Positions 38,542-50,436 of a stretch of 64,000 nt of DNA are shown one piece after another (within the stretch, counting starts at the first letter, position 1; each line of letters begins with the position of its first letter). Location: NCBI RefSeq assembly GCF_963576545.1, contig NC_083653.1, positions 19,743,639 through 19,807,638 of the forward strand, read 5' to 3'. Position numbers and translations under genes: made by a program. The notes beneath the pieces are model-generated. The model had not been told where the DNA came from and did no database searches. It saw only the letters and a program-made list of their open reading frames with translations. This stretch comes from Limanda limanda (lineage: Eukaryota; Chordata; Actinopteri; Pleuronectiformes; Pleuronectidae).

Positions 38542-41015
38542 CTGAAGAGTCGGACAAGAAAGATTATTACTACAGTGAATTATGCTGCATCAGTAAATGA
38601 TGAACTCATCAATCATCTGTGAAAATGGGACGGTGAGAAGACCCCCTGCTGGCATTAGTCTTACTGGGCATATGGGTGAACATGTTTCCATCCACTGTCT
38701 TCAGGCGGTTTCCACTGAGAGCCAGCTGAGAAAGCTTGGGCATGTTCCTGAACACATCAGGTGGCAGGTGCTCCAGATTGTTCTTCCTCAGGTAGAGCTC
38801 CTGGTTCGTTAGTCAGCACATTTACTTATGTTTAGAGGAGGAATGTAGACTGGGAAAGTTTTGTGCAAAGCAATGGTAATGAGAACATATATAGCTAAAG
38901 AGGTAGCTGAATCCAGTGATTGTCAACATAATTAATAGGAAGGTCGCCTAATTGTTCTGTTCTGTAAAAAGTGGATTGTTTTACATTGCATATCATTAAG
39001 CTTGAAATGAGAATGATTCTATCTGACTTTCTCATCTGTCTGTTTAAACCATAACAAGACAGTATATTACCTGTAGGTTGTCCAGGCCATCCAAAGATGA
39101 CGGCCTCAGGGAGAAGAGAAGGTTGTTGTCTAGGACCAACATCTCCAGAGATTGCAGCGGTTTGAAGGCTCCAGGAGGAATGGTCTTCAGACTGGATATG
39201 GAGAGAAATTCAGAGTATCTTTATCAACCAATAGGGTGAGACATGATACTGTAATGGCTCCCTCAATTCAAAATCAAGTTTTTAACCTTATTAACATGTC
39301 CCGGACATTTTCTTATCATCATATCTCATGACTTATTATGAGAATTTCCAATTTGAAACTGAAGTCTACCTGTGACCTTTCAAAAAAGATTCAGGCTGCT
39401 TCCCCCTGATGCATTACGAGAAGTATGAAGAGATTTTACAAGCTATGGTACTTATCTAACTTTAGCAACACATTACTGTTTAATGGGGTAAGCAATTTAA
39501 AGGCTTATGTTATGTCTTCCTTTTACATTTCTAATTTAAAGAGTTATATATACAGTACATTACTATTCTGACACATTGACTTATGGAAGATTCAGTATAA
39601 TCAGCACTTATTCTTCATCATCGTTTTCTGGTTCAAACATGCCTGAATGACTTTCAAATTTGTGACAAATCTGCTAATTACTATATTTTAGTATAAGTCA
39701 TTCATTAAGCTACTCATTAATCACAAATAGGCAAACTTATAATATTTTTTTCCCTAATATATTTTATAAATGCTGTAAATAAATAAAAAGGATGTAGATT
39801 CAAAAGTAATAAATCAATTGTCTACGACTGGCTACCACAACAATAATGAAGTGCACATTTCCAGATTCAAAGCTCTACAGACTAACTGAGCTTAATAGTC
39901 ACTGTTTGGGTGAGGGGATTCAAAATAGTCAGTAAGTGAGGTGACCCATCAAGTGATACCTGGATGACCATGAGATCTTTTTTGTCTTTGTCTTTTGCTT
40001 TTTAGTTCTTGGTTTTATAATTAAAAGAAGCACTGTTACACTTTCTGACTTTGTTCTCAATCATGAACTTCAAACACATCATTGATTCGGACCTAACAAT
40101 CCCCATTAGAGAAATTTGATTCTCGTTTACACTACCTGCAAAGTCAGTCTGCTTTTGTAATCGCTAGATATGCATGTACATCAATGTGTTGTGACCTGTT
40201 ATTGTCCAAGTTGAGAAACATGAGCTGCCTGAGGCCATTGAAGGCCTTGGGAGACATCCTCTGGATGAGGTTCATAGAAAGGTCCAGAACTTTGAGGGCG
40301 GTGAGAGGCTTGAAGGCATTTGATGGGAGAGAGGTGAGCACATTGAGAGGAAGATCAAGATCTGACAGGTTCCTTAAACCAGCAAACATCTCAGCTTTGA
40401 GGACACCTATCTGGTTCTGTCCCAACATAAGGAAGCGTAGGTTCAGGAGGTCCTACAGATATGGAAAAATAAAAGTTTCTGTGGTCAGATTATTGTGTCA
40501 GCGTATGAAACCCCTCCCACTCCACATCCTTTACCTTGAATCCCCTCGGTGGAAGGCTGGTGATGTGGTTTCTGTAAAGATTGAGAAGCATACGTTGTTT
40601 TGCACCGGAGAAGGCCTGAGGGTGGATGGACTCGATGACGTTTCGTTCCAGGTTGACACTCTCAATCTTTGGAGTTGATCTCAGAACGTCAGCCTTCAGG
40701 TCTGTGATACCATTCTCACCTTTACACACCCGTAGGGAAGTTGGTTACTCATTGAATCATGTCCTATAACTATCATATCCTAAACAGCACAACAATCTTG
40801 GGGTTAATTCTCATTAGTGTGAGGTACCCACCAAGTTTGAGGATCCAAGCATCGGCAGGCAGATCGGAGGGGAAATCCAGAAGACCCGTCCTGTGACAGG
40901 TGACCTCTGACTTTTCTGGACCAGACTTCCTGGAGCATTTACAGACGTCAGGACAGCTCTCCACAGACTGTGCCACCCAAAGGATCACCAGCAACAACCA
41001 CACAGAGAAATGCAT
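38351..41015 (-). CDS. secreted leucine-rich-repeat glycoprotein, six exons, 357 aa
   Basis: The exons are 41015-40832, 40719-40535, 40452-40196, 39191-39071, 38800-38665 and 38541-38351. They sum to 1074 nt and join in one frame with GT-AG borders. Residues 1-20 form a signal peptide (MHFSVWLLLVILWVAQSVES). C21, C25, C27 and C40 make an LRRNT cap. About nine 24-residue LRRs follow (for example LKVLDLSMNLIQRMSPKAF, LQELYLRKNNLEHLPPDVF), then an LRRCT cap from about residue 304 (NPWRCDCNLSSLVQWM...C...C). NLS, NLS and NKS are possible N-glycosylation sites. There is no membrane segment or GPI signal after the cap, so secretion is expected. Architecture and length resemble LRG1, the PLA2-inhibitor beta subunit and the CPN2 N-terminal half. 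I cannot choose among these, so no symbol is given. Ligand and role are unknown. Confidence 0.88.
38665..38800 (-). CDS. LRR gene exon 5
   Basis: Acceptor AACCAG, donor GTAAGACT; 136 bp. It encodes ELYLRKNNLEHLPPDVFRNM and LSQLALSGNRLKTVDGNMF, two LRRs, ending one base into an asparagine codon. Confidence 0.87.
39071..39191 (-). CDS. LRR gene exon 4
   Basis: Acceptor ATATCCAG, donor GTAATATA; 121 bp. The first base completes a serine codon, giving the junction LDNNSLKTIPPGAF. It then encodes LQSLEMLVLDNNLLFSLRPS and LDGLDNLQ. It follows the largest intron of the coding region (39,192-40,195). Confidence 0.86.
40196..40452 (-). CDS. LRR gene exon 3
   Basis: Acceptor ATCTGTAG, donor GTCACA (weaker than consensus, but the phase match with the next exon is exact). 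257 bp encoding three LRRs, including LRFLMLGQNQIGVLKAEMF, NVLTSLPSNAFKPL and LKVLDLSMNLIQRMSPKAF. An NLS glycosylation sequon lies in LRNLSDL. Confidence 0.87.
40535..40719 (-). CDS. LRR gene exon 2
   Basis: Acceptor GTAAAG, donor GTAAAG; 185 bp. It encodes ENGITDLKADVLRSTPKIES, VNLERNVIESIHPQAFSG and MLLNLYRNHITSLPPRGFK, two and a half LRRs of the LxxLxLxxNxIxxLPxxxF type. Confidence 0.87.
40832..41015 (-). CDS. LRR gene exon 1 (coding): signal peptide and LRRNT
   Basis: ATG at 41,015-41,013. It encodes the hydrophobic signal peptide, CPDVCKCSRKSGPEKSEVTC and the start of the first LRR; donor GTGGGT. A strong acceptor (TTCTGCAG, followed by GGGCG and then the ATG) lies only five bases upstream, which implies a separate untranslated first exon. 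Confidence 0.87.
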
Positions 41016-44000
41016 CGCCCCTGCAGAATGGAGAGTGTGGAGAAAAGGGGGAAGAGATCATCTTGGGATAGCTTTGAGATGGAGAAAACCAATCTATTTG
41101 TTTTTATTTGAACCTTTGAGTTTAAAATATATTTTATTTGGTTGTGATTCTTGTGTCTCACAGCAAGTTGCAACAAATGTACTCCCTTTCCTGAGAAAAA
41201 TGTATGCAGGAGTAGTAGTATTTAGTTAGTAGCTAGAATTTTTAGATATGAGGAATTTGTTTTAAAAAATCAAACAGAATTTGAAACCAAGAAACTGACT
41301 TCAGATGCAAAAGTAACAACATAATTAAAATTGATTTAAAATACTCCACTAATCACTCCCTCACTCATCTATTTTTACTTCCCCTTCCTTAGCAGCTTTT
41401 CAGCCATCGATGCTGAAGTTGTCTCACTTCTGCCATATTCACAGTCATAGGGTAACATCCCCATTGGTTCGCAGCTTTGCAAGTGCTGGTCACCAGTGAA
41501 CTCACTCCACTAGTCTGCCATCTGAGGCATCGAACACTAATACCAGGGAATGGCTTAAATAATTGATGTGACTCTAAACATAGGGATGGACAGTGAGTAT
41601 ACAGAGTGAATGTGTTTGGTAGTTTTGGTTCTTCCTGTTGAACCCAAGTTATCCAGTTCGCTTTCACGGTATCGTAACTGCGTCTCTGTTTGGATTTTGT
41701 TTTACAAAACTATGTGTTGGCATGACTGACTTCCTTTGGTTTCACTATAACAAGTACAGAAGTCATAACTGTATCTCAGTAATGATTTTTTCATGTTGCA
41801 TATAGAGGCAATGGTAACAACTCCTCTGCTAGGTGGCACCCAATGACAAATGACATTTCATTTTTTATTATAACTTGTTATCTAAAGTTACTTGGACCAA
41901 CATGATTATTTCATATATTAATCACTGTCCATATCTGAAAAAGTTACATTTTACTAGCAGAGTAGCGACCAAACACTTATTAGACTTGAAAAATACAATA
42001 TGTGACAGTTATTAATTGGGGCAGGACATGTTTTTCTTTTACAAAGCTTTCCTATTGGCGAAATGTCAAGAGACAACACGTACAATACAGGACTTCCACA
42101 TGCTCACATGATCCTACATTAAATGAGTATCAAGCATCATATTTTTGTACAGCATGAGGGTGATGAAATTAGCATTATTCCTCTCTGTTCCAAGATTTAC
42201 GCTTAGTGAGTAACAGATGTAATTTTGGTGGAGGTGAGTTATGATGGTAGGTTTTAGAAGTCTACCTAAACAAAGAACAATAATCTCCAAACACCACACA
42301 GCCGTGTCGAGGGAAAATGCTGCCCACTTAGCTCAGCTAATTAAAGAACAGTAAACAATCAGTGTAAACAAGCTGTACAGAGTATAATGCATGTGTGTGC
42401 AGGACGCTCTGTCCCGATTGCCAAGGAGGAGCCAACTGCAGAAGCCAGGCAAAGTTTAATTCAATAGAATAAGAGGCTGACAGTCTCAAACAACTCAGAA
42501 TAGGGTAATTCAACACTGAAACACTCAAGCAGCAAATCATAGGTTAAACTGGGAAACAGGGCAGGATTAACAGGACTGAAACTAATCAAACTGACCATAT
42601 GACCTTACAAAGACAATAAGAAACACAGACTATAAGGGAGGCAGGGATAACTGATCACAGGTGAAACACATTGGAAAAGGTGCAGAAGATCATGGGTGGG
42701 ACACTGGACAAACACAGGAGGCAAAGTGAAAGCACACAAAGAATGAAGTTTCAAAATAAAACATAAATGTGATGTAAAAACTACAGGGCAAACAAAGACA
42801 TATTAAAAAATCCAAGAGGCCACACACAACAGTTCATAAATCAAAATTCCCAACATGAAGTCTCTCATTGCTTCACAGCCAGTGCAGAATCATAACATCG
42901 TCAACTATTTCTTCATTATTCCTCTTTTAAATGTTCTTGGTGCTGAATTAACTGTAAAAAGTCATGCAGCTCATGAGTGGTTAAAGCTGTATTTCTCTAG
43001 ATTGCTAATGATACTATTTGCAGGTGTTCAATCAATAAAGTTTCAGGTTTTACAAGGCAAAGTAGTAAATATAAAGCAACACATCCAATATGGACAGACT
43101 GAGGAAAGAAAGCTCTCAGAGTTTATTCCCATGATCAAAAAGACTGAATACTGGGAACTCCAATAGCTCACTGGTTGAAGTGGAAAGAGGTGAAGATGGA
43201 CAATTGGATCGTGCTAAGTTATATTTACAGTTTGGGGTTATCTAGTTGGATGCTAGTCAACAGGTATCTCAGTTAACTCTGCATTTTCAATTCTAGCCAC
43301 GTGTCTGTTCACATGAGTGGCAGAGTTGTTAATTACAGGCCAATAACACATCACCATCAGATCAGACACAGATAATTTATTGAGCGACAGGATGAAACTG
43401 TGACGACCTTGGGGAAATTAGGTCACTGCAGTTATCAGCCTGGTAAAATACACAGCATGGTTTCACAATTACTGATGATCTGTCTGATGAGCAGGCAGGC
43501 TGATAACATATCCAAACAACCACAATATGACCTGTGGAGTCACTTTAAAAGAACAAGCACCTGAGGAGGAATTGCTCTTAAAAAATCAACACCTCATCCA
43601 TTGAGTCACATTTGGCTCAATTCCCCAAATCTGATTCGAGAAGCCATCGCAAATGTTTGCCTGATTCTGAGGTTTATAATAAAACCATATTAATCCCCTA
43701 TTGTGATATTAAATCAAATGTAAAACAAAGGGTAAAATGTCTCTGTAAGGACAAAATGTTTTTACTATTCAGTTATGGGGAGAAGTTTTTCCCCCATTTC
43801 TAAACAAAAAAGCATTTAAAAAAAAGAAAGAAAGTAATTCAAAAAAGGTAGGTAAGTATGCAGCCCAAATTTATTAGGCATAATATCTACAAGTATTTTA
43901 AGCCAAATTTGTGAAAGGAAGGCTGGTAAAGAAAATAGGAGATGAGAAAGTTAACCTCAAAATATTACTAAAGCTACAAATGTAAAGCACTATAAAAATG

Positions 44001-44228
44001 CTTTATTTGCCGACATACTGAAATGTGGGAACTCTGCTGTGATGCACAAACAGCAGCTTTTCCTCAATAAAAGCATTAACATGTCATTAATGTTGCAAAA
44101 TCAAATTAGTTCAAGTGCGTTGATTTCTCCCAATCAGCAGGGAAGTCCATTAGAGAAATGGAATAGTAAGACATGGGGCTTGTGTGAAAGCAGTCACATC
44201 TGTTTCTACTTCTGTTGGTGCCACTTAC
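41016..44228. other. 5' region of the LRR gene
   Basis: If the gene has an untranslated first exon, this is its first intron. Only the reversed retroelement end at 42.6-42.8 kb is recognised. Confidence 0.4.
42555..42800 (-). mobile_element. retroelement 3' end-like repeat, opposite orientation
   Basis: The plus strand has ATCACAGGTGAAACACATTG, GGTGGGACACTGGACAAACA and TTCAAAATAAAACATAAATG, the reverse layout of the 51.3-kb repeat type (CACCTG...AATAAA family). Confidence 0.35.
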
Positions 44229-44345
44229 CTGAACAGGCTCCTTCACAACAACACTTCAGGTGTCCTCTCAATCAGAGTCAGTTCAATGTTCCCTTTAGAA
44301 GTGTCCGTTACTGCTGCCTGCCACCTTCACCAATCATCTAAAAAC
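44229..44345 (-). other. candidate untranslated first exon of the LRR gene
   Basis: The minus strand reads GAGCCTGTTCAG followed by GTAAGTGG, a near-perfect donor, 3.2 kb upstream of the acceptor that abuts the LRR start codon. Nothing coding precedes it. The 5' limit is arbitrary. This is inference from a splice signal only. Confidence 0.25.
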
Positions 44346-44639
44346 TCTACTTTTAATTATTTTTCAATATGAGGAAGCACTGCAGAAGTCTCAGTCCCTC
44401 CTGACGGGTGGATGAAACTATGCATCATATGAAGCTGCTGTCAGACTAGACGCGAAGGCAGCTACACAACACTAGCCAGTGTGGTGGTGTGGGAACACAG
44501 ACTCAGCAGACAGTCAACTCCGGGTGTGAAACTCTCTGAGGCTCAAGTTCTGCAATGTCACAGAACCCAGAGAAATGTGGCATCCAGAGATTATGGCTCT
44601 GGTCCATGTTACACTGCCAAGTCTACTGTCAGTGTGTGA

Positions 44640-44640
<1 letters not shown>

Positions 44641-44720
<80 letters not shown>
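44641..44720. repeat. (TG)n microsatellite
   Basis: 40 uninterrupted TG copies. Confidence 0.98.
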
Positions 44721-44721
<1 letters not shown>

Positions 44722-44735
44722 TCCAGGTATTTGTT

Positions 44736-45120
44736 TTTACATTACATTGAATTTAGCTGACACGTTTTGTTAAAGGAAGGCTGAGTGGTAGAGCGTTCGT
44801 CTTCCAACCATATGTTTGATCCCTAGTTTTGCCCATCTGCCTGCTGAAGTGTCCTTGGGCAAAATGCTGAATCCTGAATTGCCCCTCATAGAACAAAACA
44901 AGTGCTGCCAGTAGATGCACTGTACGAATGGGTGTGTGAATGGGTGAAAGGCAAACTGTACTGTGAAGCGCTTTGAGTGGTCATCAAGACTAGAAAAGCG
45001 CTATATAAATACAAATCTGTTTACCATTTACTTTTATCCAAAGCGACTTACGATAAGTGCACTCAACCATGAGGGCACAGACCCAGAACAACAAGAATCA
45101 AGTAAATACATTTTGCTTCA
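44736..45120 (+). repeat. teleost interspersed repeat split by a SINE
   Basis: The left part TTACATTACATTGAATTTAG (to about 44,771) and the right part TTATCCAAAGCGACTTACGA followed by GTGCACTCAACCATGAGGG (from about 45,029) are contiguous in the common teleost repeat that reads TTTAGCTGACGCTTTTATCC across this point. The SINE therefore inserted second. Confidence 0.65.
44774..45028 (+). mobile_element. tRNA-derived SINE, copy 2, inserted in an older repeat
   Basis: Same family as 35,266-35,533: GGCTGAGTGGTAGAGCG head, GAAGTGTCCTTGGGCAAAAT body and AAAGCGCTATATAAATACAA tail. The B box is weaker (ATGTTTGATCCC). It splits a repeat whose halves lie on either side. Confidence 0.85.
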
Positions 45121-45404
45121 CAAATTTCGTTGAGTGGTTAGCTCGCATTGAAGGAGCAGCAAGCCGATGCTTTACTGTTTTATTCACAAATTAATTTAAC
45201 CAAGCTATTTTATATTGTCATACCATCATTGTATTTCAGTTCATTCTAAATTCCTAGCTATTTCATTCATATTAATTATAATAAATAGGTAATAAATATA
45301 ATATCAACTATTTTTAAATCTTGAGATTCAGATTCTTATTATTTTCTTTTATCTGTTTTTACTATTAAACTGTGATTTCAAACTTTATATTGTTTCCTTT
45401 TAAT

Positions 45405-45478
45405 TTGCTGTCCCTGTGCAGCACCTTGAATCTACCTCAATGGTGCTTTATAAATAAAATTGCCTTTCATGTTAAAAT
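45405..45478 (+). mobile_element. L2-type 3' tail
   Basis: GTGCAGCACCTTGAATCTAC followed by GGTGCTTTATAAATAAAATTG has the form of the L2 3' end (GCAGCACTTTG...GTGCTTTATAAATAAA). Confidence 0.5.
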
Positions 45479-46139
45479 CGTATATCCCTACTGTGCATAA
45501 TTAGATTTTATCTACTTTGCAAGTGGTCAATTGTTGACAAAGGGATCGGTTATTTCATTTTCTCAATCATTATCAGTGAGTCCTGATGTTGGTCCAGAAG
45601 ATGGTGATGGTTTCTAAATCAGGGGGTATAAAGGGGCCAACTGTGTCTCCCCATCCATCCACTACTCCTTGAATCATCAGTTATTGATTTCTTTTTTAGC
45701 TTGATATCTTTGAGCAAAGCCACAAGTCAATGAATATGTTTTTGAAATTGTTCAAACACATTTTGTAGTTCTAAAAAGCTTTGGGAATAAAAATGCTTGT
45801 TACTACATTTGCTCTGAGGGACACCAATACTGCAGCATAGAGCCTTAGGACTTTGTTTCTTCAATGTTTGTCAAAGGTTTTTTATCATAGATGCACCACC
45901 AAGGTAAAAAAGCATGGCTCCAAAAAATGTTTTACACGTCAGAACAAAGAAGTTACTTAATCAAATTATAAATATTTTTCAGAAAGTGGCTGCAGGTAGT
46001 TAAGATCTTTCTGTGGCCGTTTGTGACACACATTATTCCAGAGGCTCGTAGATGAGGCAGCAGCGGCATGTGGAACTGGGTCAGGACCGTAATTCCTTAT
46101 GAGAATAGAGAGCAGAGGAACTGGCAAACATGTCACTGT

Positions 46140-46365
46140 CTGTTACACAGCAATGAGGGAAGGAGAATGGAGGGAAGAGGAGAGGGAGAAGGAACTGGGA
46201 GAAAACAATGATGGAGCAGAAGGGTGGAGATTAAGAAGCGAGAGAGCAAGCAAGGAGGAGTGGGAGGAGAAGGAAAGGGATCAGAGTGAAAGTGGAAACA
46301 GAGGGAGAATGAGAATGTGTAAGAGAACAGAGGGAGAGAAACAGTGGAAAAGACTGATAGATTAA
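46140..46365. repeat. purine-rich tract
   Basis: A G/A-dominated strand (GAGGGAAGAGGAGAGGGAGA and similar) without a strict unit. Its low complexity makes the ORFs through it meaningless. Confidence 0.8.
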
Positions 46366-46528
46366 GAAAGCAAGAATAAATGGAGCAGTGGAGGAGAGCA
46401 TGGGCCAAAACTGTGCCGCACGACGCTGGGATTAATCGAGACGTGCTGGCGGCAGATCGACAGCTGTGCTGACTGGACTGATTCTATTGTCAGAGGAAGT
46501 CCAAAGATCCTTTTCGAACAGAGGCAGT

Positions 46529-46529
<1 letters not shown>

Positions 46530-46587
<58 letters not shown>
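46530..46587. repeat. (CA)n microsatellite
   Basis: 29 uninterrupted CA copies, 87 bp from a (GT)n tract of opposite polarity. Confidence 0.98.
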
Positions 46588-46590
<3 letters not shown>

Positions 46591-46671
46591 GGCAAACCAT
46601 CTGGAAGTGTCATTATCCAACCTTCACAGAGATAGGGAGAGAGACACAGAGCAGATAGGAAGAGAGACTGG

Positions 46672-46674
<3 letters not shown>

Positions 46675-46749
<75 letters not shown>
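46675..46749. repeat. (GT)n microsatellite
   Basis: About 37 uninterrupted GT copies. Confidence 0.98.
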
Positions 46750-46753
<4 letters not shown>

Positions 46754-46844
46754 CTTGCTTATAAAATTCTAGTAGTACAGCAGCAACAGCCCACTGTAGA
46801 ACTGAGAAAGAAATGATATAGGTTTCTTTTTTTTCTAGGGCCAA

Positions 46845-46847
46845 ATA

Positions 46848-46902
<55 letters not shown>

Positions 46903-46922
46903 GTAATAATAATAATAATAAT
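46845..46922. repeat. (AAT)n microsatellite
   Basis: About 25 AAT units with one AGT interruption near 46,902. Confidence 0.97.
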
Positions 46923-49517
46923 CAACCTAATTGAAAATATATCTGAAAGTAAAAGCATAGTGTTCGTTATGTTGCTACAATGCTGAATTTACAGAGCCTT
47001 TATTTTGAAAAGTTTTGAGACTTCTAACTGGAGAGGAACTGCCAAATCAGGTAATATGTATTGGTTAATTGATTTTTCATCTCTTAATATTATCTTTTGA
47101 TTGATTATTAGGTCTTGAGTGAGTTTTAAACCCCAAAAAAATGTTGTTGTAAAGTAAGGACATTGAGATTTGGCTTCTCACCTAAAGCAGAGAGGAACAT
47201 TATGTCTTACAAGTGCAGCCACAACTTGAAGCCTTCGAAGTTTCGTAGCCTGCTGTTCAAAGTGTCTCTGTGATGAGAAGCTAACAACAGGCCTCGTGGG
47301 CAGGTTTCCATCGGGCAGATGTTGACTGTAATGATGCTCAGGCGAGCCTGGCCATCCCCAGCTCAACCAGCCGAGCCAAATCCACCATTCCCTATTTAGA
47401 GGAAGGTCTTTGATTGCTCCCTGCAGGCTAATGGCTCGTCCCACGTTAAGGCCCCATGCTCTGTCTCCTCCCAGGTTAACTGTTGGAGTCCTGAGATTGC
47501 AGGAACACTGCCAGACCATAATGAACACACATAATCACCACGGTAATGATGTGAGGGTGAGCGTGGTGGCACTCGGCTGCAGCAGAGAGAAACAGGTGTG
47601 AAGATGGCTCAAAAGTTTATTAGTATAGCTGTAGGTTCTTCATGCATTCACATAAGATAATAAACGAATACTTCCTGTATATGGACAGAAGATCTTCTTT
47701 ACAAAATCTTGTAACAATCTAAAATTAAATGTAGAGATGACCCATCTTCATTCTCAGACCAGCATTGTGCTTTCAAACGTTGCAGCAGTGCAGTATCCTT
47801 CCAGGGTAGGAAAGTGATATAACTCCATGCTAATGTGCATGACACAGATTTCCTTACATCTCTGGCTGATCTTTGATCTCTGTGAAACTGGAGAAAATCC
47901 TTATCTCCTTGATCTCCATCCTATGACGCTAGAGAGTTTCCACGTGTCCATTTCTTGGTTACTCAGCTGTAAGATGAGATCCCTGCATAAAAATCAGGTC
48001 ACAATGAAGGTGCCTCTACTTCTTATGTAAAAAACATGTCCATCAAACACCTCATTACAGAATGAATCACAGCAGGAAAATTATTCTGCGCGATCCACAG
48101 TGCTGACACCTCCGATACCGAGCCATCAAAGACACTAGTGATGAGCAGGCTGAATGTCTGCTGTGCAGGCACGTGTACAGTAAGGACGGGAGGGGAGCCT
48201 GTGTGTGTACTGGTGTGTATGTATCGCTGCATGTGTGATTAAAATAAGGGAAAGCCTTTTTGCATCCTGTCTTAGCTGTTTGCATGCAGCACCTGCCACT
48301 GGGTTGTCTCTGGCAGCAGAACACACCCGTCTCTGAGTGCTGAGCTGTTCTCCTTCTGCCTCCTGACTCATCTCTCCGACAAACAAATGGAAAAGATCAG
48401 ATTATTTTATGATTGGGTGCAAAGATTCTATCAAATGTGCTTCTGCTAAAATTAGGAGAAAAAACACAAAAGCAAAAAAGCATACCTACAGGGTACCTTT
48501 GCTGAGGATATATGCCTGAGTTAGTAAAGTGCAGAGAGAAAGAAGAGAGAGATGATGGCATGTAACAAAAGCTGCAAAGCCATATCTGAACCAAAGGTGT
48601 TGCAAGGACATCACATGGCACTGAATAGTAAATTGTTTGTCTTTTATAAAGCAGCTTGATGACCACTCAAAGTGCTTCACAGTGCAGTTTTGCTATTCAC
48701 AATAATGTAATGCATCTCTGTGCAGCCCGTTCTTTGAGCCATCAGAGGCCATTTGGGGTTCAGTATCATGACTTACGACGTAGGCATGCAGAATCGGGGA
48801 GTTAATGGAAAACATCACTATTCTCTTATTATTATTACGTATTTTGCATAAGTTTGTAAAGTACAGAGGGAAAGAAGCATTGTTTATTTTCAATAAGGGA
48901 AAAATGTCAATTTAACCAAATGAGGAAGACATTTTGAGCATGTTATCAGGGTGAAAATTGTCTGGCTAATAGGATTTGTTTTATGAGGACCCTGAGGTTA
49001 AAATGAAAGTCTGGTTAAGTGAGAGATAATCTTTGGATGCTGAAAAATACAAAAAGAGATGGATTTGATACAATAATGACGTATAGACATTTGTTTAATA
49101 TATATTTGGCATAAATCTCTTCAGTTCTAAGAGACTATAATTACCACAGTAGCACTGTCCTGGGACAGAGGCAACCACATATCTTAAGTGGAGTTTTTTT
49201 TATCATTTTAATTAAAAAAAGGAAGATGTGGGTTTGTTTAACACACAGTAGCATATATCATTCTTTAGCCTATTTTAAATACGTTTTGAAACGCATGTGA
49301 GCATAAGAATTATACGGTTTATGTGTGTGAGGATAGAACAGGATTTATAACAGACTGGATTGACGGACTGAAATAAAGCACCAAAAGCCCAGTATGAGTA
49401 CGAAAGTGTGTGTGAGAACAAAAACTGTAACCACCGGGCTATTTAATGCTTCACACTCCCCTGACTTCAAAGAGATTTTAAAATCAATTAGTTTTGTCAA
49501 AATCACAGCCAAAGCAA

Positions 49518-49519
<2 letters not shown>
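46923..49519. other. gene-free stretch
   Basis: No exon found. The GC-richer block 47,170-47,580 has an unspliced 116-codon minus-strand ORF without domain similarity. It could be conserved non-coding sequence. Confidence 0.45.
48646..48775 (-). mobile_element. SINE/LINE tail fragment
   Basis: The minus strand reads AGCACTTTGAGTGGTCATCA near 48,675, the same as the SINE 3' region at 44.97 kb. It is joined to a block with CCAAATGGCCTCTGATGGC, seen in related teleost repeats. No promoter boxes remain. Confidence 0.45.
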
Positions 49520-49582
<63 letters not shown>

Positions 49583-49592
49583 TCTCCCTCTC
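49520..49592. repeat. (TC)n microsatellite
   Basis: TC repeats with CCTC variants at the 3' end. Confidence 0.97.
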
Positions 49593-49827
49593 GCTGTAGC
49601 CACAGACCTTAACCTGAATGTTTTGATGAAGCACGAACGCAGTCAGATGGAGACGCAGGAGCAGCGGTGGTAGCCCAGCTTCTCTTTGATGTCTCACTTA
49701 AGTGACTATTGTGATGAATAATGAGACTCACGCTGACCTTTGTGGAATAAACTGGCCTTATTATTCATTCAAAAACAAAATTAACACTGCGTTTTCACTA
49801 CAAGGACTAGTTTATCTCTCTTTTTTT

Positions 49828-49849
49828 CTCTCTCTCTCTCTCTCTCTCT
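49828..49849. repeat. (TC)n short microsatellite
   Basis: Eleven TC units after a T-rich lead. Confidence 0.9.
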
Positions 49850-49922
49850 GTGTTGCTGTGTGTGAGAGCAGGTACTTGCAGTTCTATCTTTCTGAGGACC
49901 CTACACTACATTAGACTCCGCA

Positions 49923-50436
49923 ATGAAAATGGAAAATGTCAGTGAGATAGAGTGCAGGCTCATGGCTGCTTCCTGGATGCTGGAACTACCAGTGTAAACT
50001 CAGTTTGTATCCAAAATCTGCAACAATACCGGGAGGAAATATGTTGTTGTTCCGTTTTGTCCAGCACTACGACTCAGTGCAACACTGACAGTGACTCTAG
50101 TTCCACAACTGAGTCACATTAAGAGTTACACTGTTCCTCTTCAAGGTTTCTGTATCTGAAAACCCACCCTGATGGAAATTTCACCTCATTATTTCCTGAA
50201 TATGTCATCGACAGCACCACATCTGCGATGTTAAACATGATGAGGTATGAATATCACATTTCAATTTTCATATCCCCGGGCCCTCAATTAACCACAAAAA
50301 TAAACAGTAAAATAACCTTGCTCTGAATCTGCTGTGGTTGGATTGATCACATTGATCCAAAGAGTCCTTGGATCAAAACCAGGGGGTACACACCAACATG
50401 TTGGCTATAGCAAACAACAAGGATAGAAAGATTGTT
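49923..50436 (+). repeat. dispersed duplication, copy 1
   Basis: Begins ATGAAAATGGAAAATGTCAG and shares nearly all of its length with 52,885-53,350 in the same orientation (for example GAGATAGAGTGCAGGCTCAT, CCACAACTGAGTCACATTAA, CCCCGGGCCCTCAATTAACC). It has about 50 extra bases near 50,350-50,400. Confidence 0.9.

Noticed and set aside
46362..46958. 198-codon minus-strand ORF
   Set aside because: It is built from translated (AAT)n, (GT)n and (CA)n tracts.
47178..47528. 116-codon minus-strand ORF in a GC-richer block
   Set aside because: It has no recognised domain or credible splice sites. Conserved non-coding sequence is more likely.
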